Positions 1 through 5,496 of a stretch of DNA of 7,660 nt are shown here, piece by piece. The number at the start of each line of letters is the position of its first letter. Positions within the stretch are counted from its first letter, which is position 1. Source of the DNA: Leucobacter sp. Lineage in GTDB: Bacteria; Actinomycetota; Actinomycetes; Actinomycetales; Microbacteriaceae. The DNA lies in assembly GCA_012510755.1 (NCBI GenBank), contig JAAZHL010000104.1, positions 1 through 7,660 of the forward strand, written 5' to 3'. The position numbers and the translations under genes are program-made. The notes under the pieces are model-generated. The model worked only from the letters and a program-made list of their open reading frames with translations, made no database searches and was not told the origin of the DNA.

Positions 1-645
1 GTGTACGTTCGACCGAAACTCGTCGCCGCTCGCCTGCCTGCGCATCGCTGCGACGACCCGATCGCCAACCACGAGGGCACGAATATCGCGGCCGCGGCTC
101 TCAGAGACGAAGCGCTGAATGAGCACGTTTTGGCGGGTCGAGTGCAGGGTCTCGATGATTGCTTCGGCGACTTTAATGGTGGGGGCGAGGATCACCCCAA
201 TTCCCTGCGTACCCTCGAGCAGCTTGATCACCACGGGCGCCCCGCCCACGCTTTCGATCGCTGGCCGCACATCGGCGCGGTTGCGCACGAACGCGGTGGC
301 CGGCATCTCGATGTTGTGGCGCGAGAGAATCTGAATCGCCCGCAGCTTGTCGCGTGAGTTCGAAATACCGTTGGCTGTGTTGGGCGTATAGACGTCCATT
401 TGCTCGAACTGCCGCACGACGGCGGTTCCGAAATAGGTAATTGAGTTGCCGATGCGCGGCAGAATTGCGTCGTAGTCGCTCAGCTGCTTGCCGCGATAGC
501 GCAAGTCTGGTTCTTCAGTCGCGAGGTCGATCGCGAAGCGCAGCGTATTGAGCACCAGGGCGCGATGGCCACGGTGTTCGGCCGCCGCCTTAAGGCGTTG
601 CGTCGAATAAGCTTGCGGGGCGCGCGAGAGAATCGCCAGTTTCAC
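1..645 (-). CDS. rimK: RimK-family S6 glutamate ligase (partial)
   Basis: ATP-grasp ligase of the RimK family. In E. coli, RimK adds glutamates to the C-terminus of ribosomal protein S6. The visible 215 residues are the N-terminal two thirds of a protein usually about 300 aa long; the rest lies beyond the left edge of the window, so this is not a genomic truncation. Family landmarks seen: N-terminus VKLAILSR, then PRIGNSITYFGTAVVRQFE (about residues 64-82), SRDKLRAIQ (about 102-110), the ATP-grasp segment GGAPVVIKLLEGTQGIGV (about 139-156), and RDIRALVVGDRVVAAMRRQA near the edge (about 189-208). The GTG start is fixed by this conserved N-terminus; an AGG lies about 8 bases upstream. It is transcribed away from the zinc protease gene, a common RimK partner. 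Family is certain; the substrate (S6 or another protein) is inferred. Confidence 0.93.
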   Translation of the reverse strand, partial: MKLAILSRAPQAYSTQRLKAAAEHRGHRALVLNTLRFAIDLATEEPDLRYRGKQLSDYDAILPRIGNSITYFGTAVVRQFEQMDVYTPNTANGISNSRDKLRAIQILSRHNIEMPATAFVRNRADVRPAIESVGGAPVVIKLLEGTQGIGVILAPTIKVAEAIIETLHSTRQNVLIQRFVSESRGRDIRALVVGDRVVAAMRRQASGDEFRSNVH

Positions 646-670
646 CGTAGTTACCTGCCAAAATAGATAC
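646..670. promoter_or_regulatory. Compact divergent start region rimK / zinc protease
   Basis: Only 25 bp separate the two divergent GTG start codons. It contains an AT patch, CAAAATAGATA (659-669). Read on plus, CAAAAT (659-664) matches the -10 consensus at four of six positions and lies six bases before the protease GTG, which would give a leaderless mRNA. Read on minus, TATTTT (665-660) could be a -10 for rimK. Any -35 elements must lie inside the opposing coding sequences. No clear Shine-Dalgarno sequence precedes the protease gene. The promoter reading is inference. Confidence 0.3.
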
Positions 671-1150
671 GTGATCGAACCAGACCATTCAAGCACCTTC
701 ACGGGCTGGCGTGAATGGATTGCGCTCCCCGAAATCGGCGTGTCGTGGCTAAAAGCCAAAATTGACACTGGTGCGCAGACTTCTGCACTGCACACCACCA
801 ACGTTGAAGAGTTTGTGCGCGACGGCGCAGAGTGGGTGCGGTTCACGGTGCATCCCTGGCAAGACAGCGAACTCGATGAGGTGGTCGTCGAGCGCCCGGT
901 GCATGACAGGCGTGCCGTGCGAAGCTCGTCTGGCCATTCGCAAGACCGCATCGTGGTGCTGCTCGATGTGACGTTGTGCGGGCAAACGCAGTCAGCCGAG
1001 GTGACGCTCACGAGCCGCGATGAGATGGTGTTTCGCATGCTTGTTGGCCGCGAAGTGTTGCGGCGGGGCTACGCCGTCGACTCAGCTGCCTCTTACCTGG
1101 GTGGCCGACCGCCCCGCGAGGTGCGCAAACGCAACCGCGGACGCGCGTAG
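671..1150 (+). CDS. RimK-associated ATP-dependent zinc protease family protein (retropepsin-like)
   Basis: 159-aa protein of the family named 'ATP-dependent zinc protease' (Pfam Zn_protease, PF05618), which has a retropepsin-like fold and is often encoded beside rimK. Seen: GWREWIALPEIGVSWLKAKI leading into the DTGA motif (D32-T33-G34-A35), followed by TSALH (H41); a middle strand VVVERPVHDRRAVRSS with the family's Arg-rich end; RIVVLLDVTL; and the closing FRMLVGREVLRRGYAVD...SYLGG. Length is normal for the family and there is no signal peptide or membrane segment, so it is cytoplasmic. The C-terminus is Arg/Lys-rich. GTG 671 is the only sensible start before the conserved block. The name is historical: the visible active-site motif is aspartic-protease-like, not a zinc motif. 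A role in trimming or handling RimK-made glutamate tails is proposed for relatives and is inferred here. Confidence 0.88.
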   Translation: MIEPDHSSTFTGWREWIALPEIGVSWLKAKIDTGAQTSALHTTNVEEFVRDGAEWVRFTVHPWQDSELDEVVVERPVHDRRAVRSSSGHSQDRIVVLLDVTLCGQTQSAEVTLTSRDEMVFRMLVGREVLRRGYAVDSAASYLGGRPPREVRKRNRGRA

Positions 1151-1188
1151 GGTTCGCCTCACCACCGCGTTGGCGCACGCGCGCAGAT

Positions 1189-1238
1189 GCACACGCACAC
1201 GCACACGCACACGCACACGCACACGCACACGCACACGC
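1189..1238. repeat. Hexanucleotide tandem repeat (ACACGC), 8.3 copies
   Basis: Eight perfect ACACGC units (1191-1238) preceded by a partial unit GC (1189-1190), with no mismatches. Every step alternates purine and pyrimidine. The strictly alternating run extends from 1187 to 1240 (54 bp), and a second 13-bp alternating run lies at 1173-1185. The array fills most of the 130-bp gap between the protease stop and the regulator start, ending about 8 bp before the candidate -35 of the regulator. Six-base units do not shift a reading frame, and no gene reads through here: the translations are monotonous Thr-Arg, His-Ala or Thr-His. Confidence 0.97.
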
Positions 1239-1245
1239 GTCATCA

Positions 1246-1280
1246 TCGAATCCACGGCTCGCAATGGGTACGCTTGAGGC
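1246..1280 (+). promoter_or_regulatory. Candidate leaderless promoter of the DtxR/MntR-type regulator
   Basis: TACGCT (1269-1274) is a TANNNT -10 box ending exactly six bases before ATG 1281, so transcription would start at the A of the start codon. A weak -35, TCGAAT (1246-1251), lies 17 bases upstream. The GAGG at 1276-1279 is only one base from the ATG, too close to act as a Shine-Dalgarno sequence, which favours leaderless initiation. Confidence 0.45.
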
Positions 1281-2054
1281 ATGTCGGTTTCTGAGCTTTC
1301 TGCGAGCACCCAGAACTACCTGAAAGCGGTGTGGACCCTCTCAGAGTGGTCAGACACCCCTGTCACACCCTCGCTAATCGCCGAGCGCACCGAGTTGAAG
1401 CTGTCTTCGGTGTCTGACGCCGTGCGTAAACTCACCTTGCAGGGGCTGCTCAACCACTCCCCCTACGGCGCGGTCGAGCTGACAGAGACTGGCCGTGCCT
1501 ACGCGGTGGCGATGGTTAGGCGACACAGACTCATCGAAACGTTTCTCGTAAACACTCTGGGCTACAGCTGGCATCAGGTGCACGATGAGGCTGAACACCT
1601 TGAGCACGCGGTCAGCGATTTCATGATCGATCGCGTTGATGAGCTGCTTGGCCGCCCGACGCGTGACCCACACGGCGACCCGATCCCGAACGCTGCCGGC
1701 GAGATCAGTGTGCCGAAGGCATTGCAGCTGAGCGCCGATCATACGGGCGGTGACGTGGTCGTAGAGCGCATCAGCGACGATGATCCCGAGTTGCTGCAGT
1801 TCTTCGAGGATCGCGGCATCGTCGTCGGCGCCCGCCTGTCGGTGCGCGAGGGCACCCCGTTTTCTGGCTCCCTCGAGGTGGTGGTTGTGGCGGCGCCTGA
1901 GCAGGCCGTGCCTGGTTTACCCCTGGCAGCGCATCACCCGACGGCGCATCACCCGAACGTGCAAGACGCTTCGCCTGTGGCGCTCGGCGATGCTGCCGCT
2001 GCTGCCCTCTATGTGTCTGATTCAGCGGCTGAAGTGCACGACGACAGCGCCTGA
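1281..2054 (+). CDS. DtxR/MntR-family metal-dependent transcriptional regulator
   Basis: 257-aa cytoplasmic repressor of the DtxR/MntR family. It has an N-terminal winged helix (about 8-70), a dimerisation and metal-binding domain (about 72-130), and a C-terminal FeoA/SH3-like domain (about 150-245). By alignment with DtxR the metal residues are H82 (H79), E86 (E83), H101 (H98), E105 (in place of C102), E108 (E105) and H109 (H106); N12 stands where DtxR has M10. Glu in place of Cys102 is the arrangement of manganese sensor MntR, so Mn(II) sensing is more likely than iron; this is inference. The family represses metal uptake genes when metal is bound. The C-terminal domain carries an odd loop, AAHHPTAHHPN (216-226), His-rich and made by a 15-bp duplication. 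No metal transporter gene is in view. It converges on the cold shock gene. Confidence 0.9.
   Translation: MSVSELSASTQNYLKAVWTLSEWSDTPVTPSLIAERTELKLSSVSDAVRKLTLQGLLNHSPYGAVELTETGRAYAVAMVRRHRLIETFLVNTLGYSWHQVHDEAEHLEHAVSDFMIDRVDELLGRPTRDPHGDPIPNAAGEISVPKALQLSADHTGGDVVVERISDDDPELLQFFEDRGIVVGARLSVREGTPFSGSLEVVVVAAPEQAVPGLPLAAHHPTAHHPNVQDASPVALGDAAAAALYVSDSAAEVHDDSA
1929..1956 (+). repeat. 15-bp in-frame microduplication (His-rich loop)
   Basis: GCGCATCACCCGA occurs at 1929-1941 and again at 1944-1956, period 15 bp, so the reading frame is kept. It encodes AHHPT then AHHPN in the C-terminal SH3-like domain of the DtxR/MntR-type regulator. Confidence 0.9.
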
Positions 2055-2062
2055 AGTGCACG
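2029..2062 (+). repeat. 12-bp direct repeat spanning the regulator stop codon
   Basis: CTGAAGTGCACG occurs at 2029-2040 and at 2051-2062, period 22 bp. The second copy contains the TGA stop (2052-2054). The flanks also match partly, suggesting a small local duplication that set the present C-terminus (AEVHDDSA). Confidence 0.8.
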
Positions 2063-2090
2063 GCGCCATGAGAGCCATGAACACGCCGCG

Positions 2091-2140
2091 AGAAACACAA
2101 AACGGGCCGGTAACACGCCCGTGAGCTGTTACCGACCCGT
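2091..2140 (-). terminator. Rho-independent terminator of the cold shock gene
   Basis: A stem of ACGGG (2102-2106) with CCCGT (2136-2140) and CGGTAACA (2108-2115) with TGTTACCG (2127-2134) gives 13 pairs with one mismatch and an 11-base loop. On the minus strand it is followed by TTTTGTGTTTCT, a good U-rich tail. It lies just after the csp stop codon. The same stem faces the converging regulator gene on plus, but there the tail is not T-rich, so activity in that direction is doubtful. Confidence 0.85.
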
Positions 2141-2152
2141 CTCTATCGCTGC

Positions 2153-2356
2153 TTAGAGGCCGCGAATCTGAGCTGCCTGAGGGCCCTTCGGGCCTTCTTC
2201 AACCTCGTACTCAACCTTCTGGTTTTCTTCGAGGTTGCGGTGCCCGCTGCCGATAATTGCGCTGTAGTGAGCAAACACATCGCGCGAACCGTCATCGGGG
2301 GCGATGAAGCCGAAGCCCTTGCCGGAGTCGAACCATTTGACAGTGCCGGTGGCCAT
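2153..2356 (-). CDS. CspA-family cold shock protein
   Basis: 67-aa single-domain cold shock protein: a five-strand OB fold that binds single-stranded nucleic acid and melts RNA structure, acting as an RNA chaperone. Seen: TVKWFDSGKGFGFI containing RNP1 (K13-G-F-G-F-I18), RNP2 as VFAHY (27-31, most family members have VFVHF), and the family C-terminus GPKGPQAAQI. The length is typical. The ATG start has a strong Shine-Dalgarno AAGGAAAG on the minus strand (about 2362-2370). It has a roughly 100-nt leader with its own promoter candidate and a terminator just downstream, so it is probably monocistronic although it lies behind tdk on the same strand. Actinobacteria usually hold several paralogues, so I do not assign a specific csp number. 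Confidence 0.96.
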   Translation of the reverse strand: MATGTVKWFDSGKGFGFIAPDDGSRDVFAHYSAIIGSGHRNLEENQKVEYEVEEGPKGPQAAQIRGL

Positions 2357-2473
2357 ATTGTCTTTCCTTCTTTCTGTGGGCCAACAGTGACCCGTGTATT
2401 CCCTGCGACGGCGCCGAAGGGAAATGCTCTACCGGCGAAACATCTCACGCCCAGGGGGCGTGCGATCTTATAT
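2357..2473 (-). promoter_or_regulatory. Promoter and 5' leader of the cold shock gene
   Basis: On the minus strand CATATAAGAT (2474-2465) holds overlapping -10 candidates TATAAG and TAAGAT; no good -35 is visible. Transcription would begin near 2460, giving a leader of about 100 nt, as is usual for csp mRNAs. The leader opens with a perfect 7-bp stem and 3-base loop (CACGCCC 2446-2452 with GGGCGTG 2456-2462). The rest of the tdk-csp gap (2474-2563) shows no gene. Confidence 0.4.
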
Positions 2474-2563
2474 GAGCGCAGAAATTCACTGGAACTACAA
2501 CGGCACAAATAACGACGGTGCGTACCCATAAGCCTACACGCTGATTGCCCCGCTGTGGGTATA

Positions 2564-3166
2564 TCAATTTTTCTGTGTTGCCTCGAATGAGCGCGGGTAG
2601 TCTCTGGCCGCTAGTCGTTCTCGACGGTGGCACGCCGCGCAGACCGATTCGTATTCGACGCTGCCGTCGTCGATTGCGACCTGCGCACCATCGAATATTG
2701 CGTTGCCGTGAATTTTACGCAGGTTCATCGTTGCCTTCGAACCGCATCGACACAGCGTGCGAATCTCTTCAATCTCGTGTGCAATGCTCAAAAGTCTCGC
2801 GGCGCCCGCGAAGCTGTCACCTCGAAAATCGGTGCGCAGACCATAGGCGATGACCGTGATGCCCTCGTTCGTGGCGACGTCAAGGAGCTGGTTGGCTTGA
2901 TCCTCGGTCAAGAACTGTGCTTCATCAACCAAAATCACACTCACGTCCCCCGAAGCAACCGGCAAGGGTACGGCATCTTGCCACAGAAAGTCGACCGCTC
3001 GTTCAACGCCGAGCCTCGAGACGATACGATCGTCACCCTTCAGGTCGAGCGCAGGCTTGACCAGCAAGATCTTCTCGCCTAAAGACTCGTAGTTGTGGGC
3101 GACCTGCAACAGCGCGGTGCTCTTGCCCGCGTTCATTGCCGCATAGCGAAAGTGGAGTTTTGCCAT
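2564..3166 (-). CDS. tdk: Thymidine kinase
   Basis: 200-aa type II thymidine kinase (TK1-like): phosphorylates thymidine to dTMP with ATP in the pyrimidine salvage pathway, in the cytoplasm. Seen: P-loop AAMNAGKS (9-16); the DEAQF motif (81-85) with the catalytic Glu E82; GLRTDFRGDSF (109-119); and four zinc-lasso cysteines, C139 and C141 (CRCG) and C176 and C179 (CAAC). The lasso-loop segment GNAIFDGAQVAIDD (154-167) corresponds to the nucleotide-binding part of the family. Length is normal and there are no missing key residues. The ATG has no Shine-Dalgarno sequence but does have a TAAAGT -10 box six bases upstream, suggesting a leaderless mRNA. It stands alone between the HAAS membrane protein gene and csp. 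Confidence 0.97.
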   Translation of the reverse strand: MAKLHFRYAAMNAGKSTALLQVAHNYESLGEKILLVKPALDLKGDDRIVSRLGVERAVDFLWQDAVPLPVASGDVSVILVDEAQFLTEDQANQLLDVATNEGITVIAYGLRTDFRGDSFAGAARLLSIAHEIEEIRTLCRCGSKATMNLRKIHGNAIFDGAQVAIDDGSVEYESVCAACHRRERLAARDYPRSFEATQKN

Positions 3167-3178
3167 AAGCCGACTTTA
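3167..3178 (-). promoter_or_regulatory. Candidate leaderless -10 element of tdk
   Basis: TAAAGT (3178-3173 on minus) ends exactly six bases before the tdk ATG, the spacing expected when transcription starts at the start codon. No Shine-Dalgarno sequence is present (the spacer is CGGCTT) and no convincing -35 is seen. A short stem AGCCG/CGGCT brackets the box. Confidence 0.4.
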
Positions 3179-3224
3179 CCGGCTACCGAGCCTCAGGCGA
3201 GTGACGACAACTGGCGCGAGTGCA

Positions 3225-4205
3225 CTAGCGACGGGCCTTGCGCCACCCGTCAACCACATCCCACACAGTGACGAGAATTACTGCCCCAGCAATGCACACC
3301 ATCACGATCTGCATGACCGAATCAGTCATTGTGACCTGCTGCGCGAGGTGCTGCACCAGATCTGGGTTGATGAGCTGAGTTGTCGCGAGCAGCACGACGA
3401 AGAAGGTGATGAATGCCGCCCCCAGGGTCGTGTTGAAGACCGCGAGGCCGCGTGTCCAGCCATGGCTTGCAAACACGGCCACTGCGAGGCTTGCCTCGAG
3501 CAAGATGAGCACGAGCAGCACACCGATCCAGACGGGCCAGAGATCTGGATTCAGCACCGGCATGGCTGCAGTTTGCGACGCAAGCCCCTCTGCGAGATTC
3601 AGCTCCCCTTCAGCGACAAGCACGAACCCGATGAAATGGTCCCACAGCAGAGCCGCCGCGGCAATGCCCAAGAAGATGAGCGAGGCGATGAGTTCACCTC
3701 GGCCTGCCCCGGTTGTTTGGGGCTCGGGCAGCTGATCAGGGCTCCAGCGCACGCCGGTGTCGGTTCCGGTGCGCTCGAGGATCGCAAACACGAGCGTTGT
3801 CCAAAACCCGGTGTGCACGATAGCGCCAATGGCTACCGAAATCACAGAGCCAACGATCTCACCAACCGGCGCATTCACAATCATCTGCCCGATGAGCACA
3901 CCAATTGCCGCGGTCACTGGCACAATGGCCCACAGCAGCTTCAGCAGGCGCCACCACGTGAGATAGTACTTAGGCCCGAGCAAATGCAATGGGCGGTCAG
4001 CATAGCTCGCAGCCAAGATGTCTGGGTCGCCGAGTGTGGTGAGCACCTCACGCTCGGCGTCGTGCACCGACTCACCCTGCTCGGTGCGGGCTTCGATGTC
4101 GTCGGTGATCGATGCTCGCAATTCGGCTTGCACGTCTGCCTGCGTGTTGGCCGGCAGAGTGCGAACCGTTGCGGCGATGTATCGTTCAGTCAGGCTGGTG
4201 GTCAT
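3225..4205 (-). CDS. HAAS-domain multispan membrane protein (PadR partner)
   Basis: 326-aa integral membrane protein. The N-terminal cytoplasmic part (about 5-70: ERYIAATVRTLPAN, VQAELRASITDDIEAR, REVLTTLGDP, LAASYADRP) matches the HAAS / 'permease prefix' domain that is habitually encoded next to PadR repressors. It is followed by about six hydrophobic segments (about 85-108, 118-141, 170-196, 223-246, 255-278, 295-317) and a basic C-terminus (GWRKARR). No enzymatic motif or ABC permease signature is seen. ATG 4205 lies four bases after the padR stop, and AAGGAG about 8 bases before the ATG sits within the end of padR, so the two are translationally linked in one operon. HAAS/PadR pairs are thought to form envelope-linked regulatory units; the molecular function of this one is unknown. 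A longer opposite-strand ORF here (3201-4238) is a shadow. Confidence 0.85.
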   Translation of the reverse strand: MTTSLTERYIAATVRTLPANTQADVQAELRASITDDIEARTEQGESVHDAEREVLTTLGDPDILAASYADRPLHLLGPKYYLTWWRLLKLLWAIVPVTAAIGVLIGQMIVNAPVGEIVGSVISVAIGAIVHTGFWTTLVFAILERTGTDTGVRWSPDQLPEPQTTGAGRGELIASLIFLGIAAAALLWDHFIGFVLVAEGELNLAEGLASQTAAMPVLNPDLWPVWIGVLLVLILLEASLAVAVFASHGWTRGLAVFNTTLGAAFITFFVVLLATTQLINPDLVQHLAQQVTMTDSVMQIVMVCIAGAVILVTVWDVVDGWRKARR

Positions 4206-4209
4206 CGAC

Positions 4210-4557
4210 CTACTCCTTCGGTTCTACTGTCGGGTTGAGTGATTCCACGGCGTCAGCGAGCTGTGCCCATTCGGCCAGCAACACCTCGGCAAGCTTGGCG
4301 CCGGCCACCGAGGTGACGTAGAACTTGCGCGGACGCGCCTCTTCGGTGTTCCACTCGCTGGTGAGATAGCCCTGTTTTTCAAGCCGGCGAAGCAGTGGGT
4401 ACAGGGTGTTGGCATCGGTGGCGAACCCGTGGCGGGCAAGATCTTCAAGCAGTCCATAGCCGTAGCCAGGCGTGCGCAGCAATTGCAGACACGCGAGCAC
4501 GACCGTGCCGCGCCGCAGCTCAAGCAGCTGGGGTTCAAATTCACTCTCTTCGCTCAC
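4210..4557 (-). CDS. PadR-family transcriptional repressor
   Basis: Small winged-helix repressor of the PadR family (115 aa from the chosen start). Seen: ELRRGTVVLACLQLL (helix 1), GYGYGLLEDLARHGF, the recognition segment TDANTLYPLLRRLEKQGYL, the wing EARPRKFYVTSVAG, and a C-terminal helix LAEVLLAEWAQLADAVESL used for dimerisation. I choose GTG 4557 rather than GTG 4581, because a -10 box lies between the two (4570-4565) and the shorter form (MSEESEFEPQ...) is the usual type of N-terminus for this family; the mRNA is then nearly leaderless. It is followed at four bases by the HAAS membrane protein gene, and is probably autoregulated through the palindromes at its promoter. The ligand is unknown. 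Confidence 0.9.
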   Translation of the reverse strand: MSEESEFEPQLLELRRGTVVLACLQLLRTPGYGYGLLEDLARHGFATDANTLYPLLRRLEKQGYLTSEWNTEEARPRKFYVTSVAGAKLAEVLLAEWAQLADAVESLNPTVEPKE

Positions 4558-4608
4558 ACCACAAACATTACTGTGCGACACACACTATTGTCAATTAACA
4601 ATATTGTT
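4558..4608 (-). promoter_or_regulatory. padR promoter with palindromic operator candidates
   Basis: A consensus -35 TTGACA (4594-4589), 18-base spacer and -10 TAATGT (4570-4565) place the start of transcription at about 4558, one base before GTG 4557. Overlapping and upstream of the -35 are a perfect 12-bp palindrome AACAATATTGTT (4597-4608) and a second pairing ATTGT-N6-ACAAT (4587-4602), giving three half-sites on alternating strands. The AT-rich block stands out from its GC-rich surroundings. It is a good candidate binding site for PadR; that assignment is inference. Confidence 0.65.
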
Positions 4609-4646
4609 GTGCCGATCGGGGCCGCCCAATCCTGCGCCCCCAGGCG

Positions 4647-5450
4647 CTAGCCCGCTGGCGCAGCGATCGCGGCGATCACCGCAGGAACAAGAGCCTCAGC
4701 CGTACGACGGTAACCGGCGGCGCTCGGATGAAAATTGTCGATGCTAAACATTTCTGCTGGATCGGCACGAAAGACCGGCCCCACCGTCTTGCGCAGGCTC
4801 ACCACTGACGCCCCCGCTCGCGTCGCGGCCCTCGCCTGCACCGCCGCCATACGACGCGACATGCGCGACAGGTAAGTGCGCAGCGGCTGCGGCACCGAGC
4901 GCAGCGCGCCGAGGTCTGGGCAAGTGCCCACCACGACCGCGGTGCCTTGCGCCTGCAACCGTTCAATCGCCGCCCGCAAATGCCGCGCAACGCTCTCGGT
5001 AGAATTCACATGGGTCACGTCGTTGCCACCCACGACAATCACCGCGACATCTGCGCGAAACCCCGGCGGCAGCGAGTCGAGTTGCCCACTGAGCTGGTGC
5101 GATTCAGCACCAACCACCGCCGCTGTGCGCAACCGCACTGGCCGACGCAGTTTGCGCGCGACGCCCTTCGCGATGCGCGCACCGAGGGTATGTTTGCGTT
5201 CGGCAGCGCCGAGCCCCGCGGCAAGGGAATCGCCGAGCACGAGCAACTTCACCGGCGAGCCTTCGAGCGAGCGGCGCCACACACGGTCGGCGCGCAGCGC
5301 CTCTTCACCGAGTGGCTTGCCGATCCTCGCCCGAGCAATTGCTGCCTGCCGCATAAACAGCAGACGCACGCCAGCCACCATTGCCACAACGAAGGCGACG
5401 ACCGCACCAACGCGCAATGCCGCTCGTCGCCAGGGCTGCAGAAGTTGCAC
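4647..5450 (-). CDS. Membrane-anchored SGNH/GDSL-type hydrolase
   Basis: 267-aa SGNH-fold hydrolase, an esterase or lipase type. The N-terminus has basic residues then one hydrophobic segment (about 10-32) followed by MRQAAIARARIG, with no clear cleavage site, so it looks like a signal anchor with the catalytic domain outside the membrane. Catalytic blocks: I, VLGDSLAAGLG with S75; II, G114 in VVGAES; III, GGND with N143; V, DNFHPS with D238 and H241. All four SGNH residues are present. The substrate cannot be told; exported relatives act on lipids, acylated polysaccharides or other esters. GTG 5450 is the first start of the frame and lacks a clear Shine-Dalgarno sequence. The desaturase gene ends 46 bp upstream on the same strand, so co-transcription is possible. 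A 7-bp inverted repeat (CTGCGCC 4632-4638, GGCGCAG 4657-4663) spans the gene end but has no T-tract. Confidence 0.88.
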   Translation of the reverse strand: MQLLQPWRRAALRVGAVVAFVVAMVAGVRLLFMRQAAIARARIGKPLGEEALRADRVWRRSLEGSPVKLLVLGDSLAAGLGAAERKHTLGARIAKGVARKLRRPVRLRTAAVVGAESHQLSGQLDSLPPGFRADVAVIVVGGNDVTHVNSTESVARHLRAAIERLQAQGTAVVVGTCPDLGALRSVPQPLRTYLSRMSRRMAAVQARAATRAGASVVSLRKTVGPVFRADPAEMFSIDNFHPSAAGYRRTAEALVPAVIAAIAAPAG

Positions 5451-5496
5451 CCGTCAAGCTCAGTGCATCAGGGTGAACCGCGGGTGAACTCAGCCG

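Noticed and set aside
1..357. Plus-strand ORF of 118 codons at the left edge
   Set aside because: It is antisense to rimK, whose translation is unmistakable on the minus strand; the plus reading has no recognisable domain.
1189..1238. CRISPR-like repetition
   Set aside because: The unit is six bases, contiguous and without spacers, so it is a simple tandem repeat.
1020..1277. ORF reading Thr-Arg repeats through the hexamer array
   Set aside because: It overlaps the zinc protease out of frame, and the repeat peptide is only a translation of the DNA repeat. It ends just before the regulator start and is not fused to it.
2143..2529. 128-codon minus ORF overlapping csp in another frame
   Set aside because: The csp frame is a clear match to cold shock proteins; the longer frame is a shadow running through its promoter and leader.
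2523..2561. Inverted repeat TACCCA/TGGGTA after tdk as a terminator
   Set aside because: Only six pairs around a 27-base gap and no T-tract; too weak to call.
2627..3082. 151-codon plus ORF opposite tdk
   Set aside because: It is antisense to thymidine kinase, which has all its motifs on the minus strand.
3201..4238. 345-codon plus ORF, longer than the gene opposite
   Set aside because: Its composition (Cys, His, Arg, Gln-rich, no hydrophobic pattern) is typical of antisense reading. The minus frame gives a HAAS domain, membrane segments, a ribosome binding site and coupling to padR.
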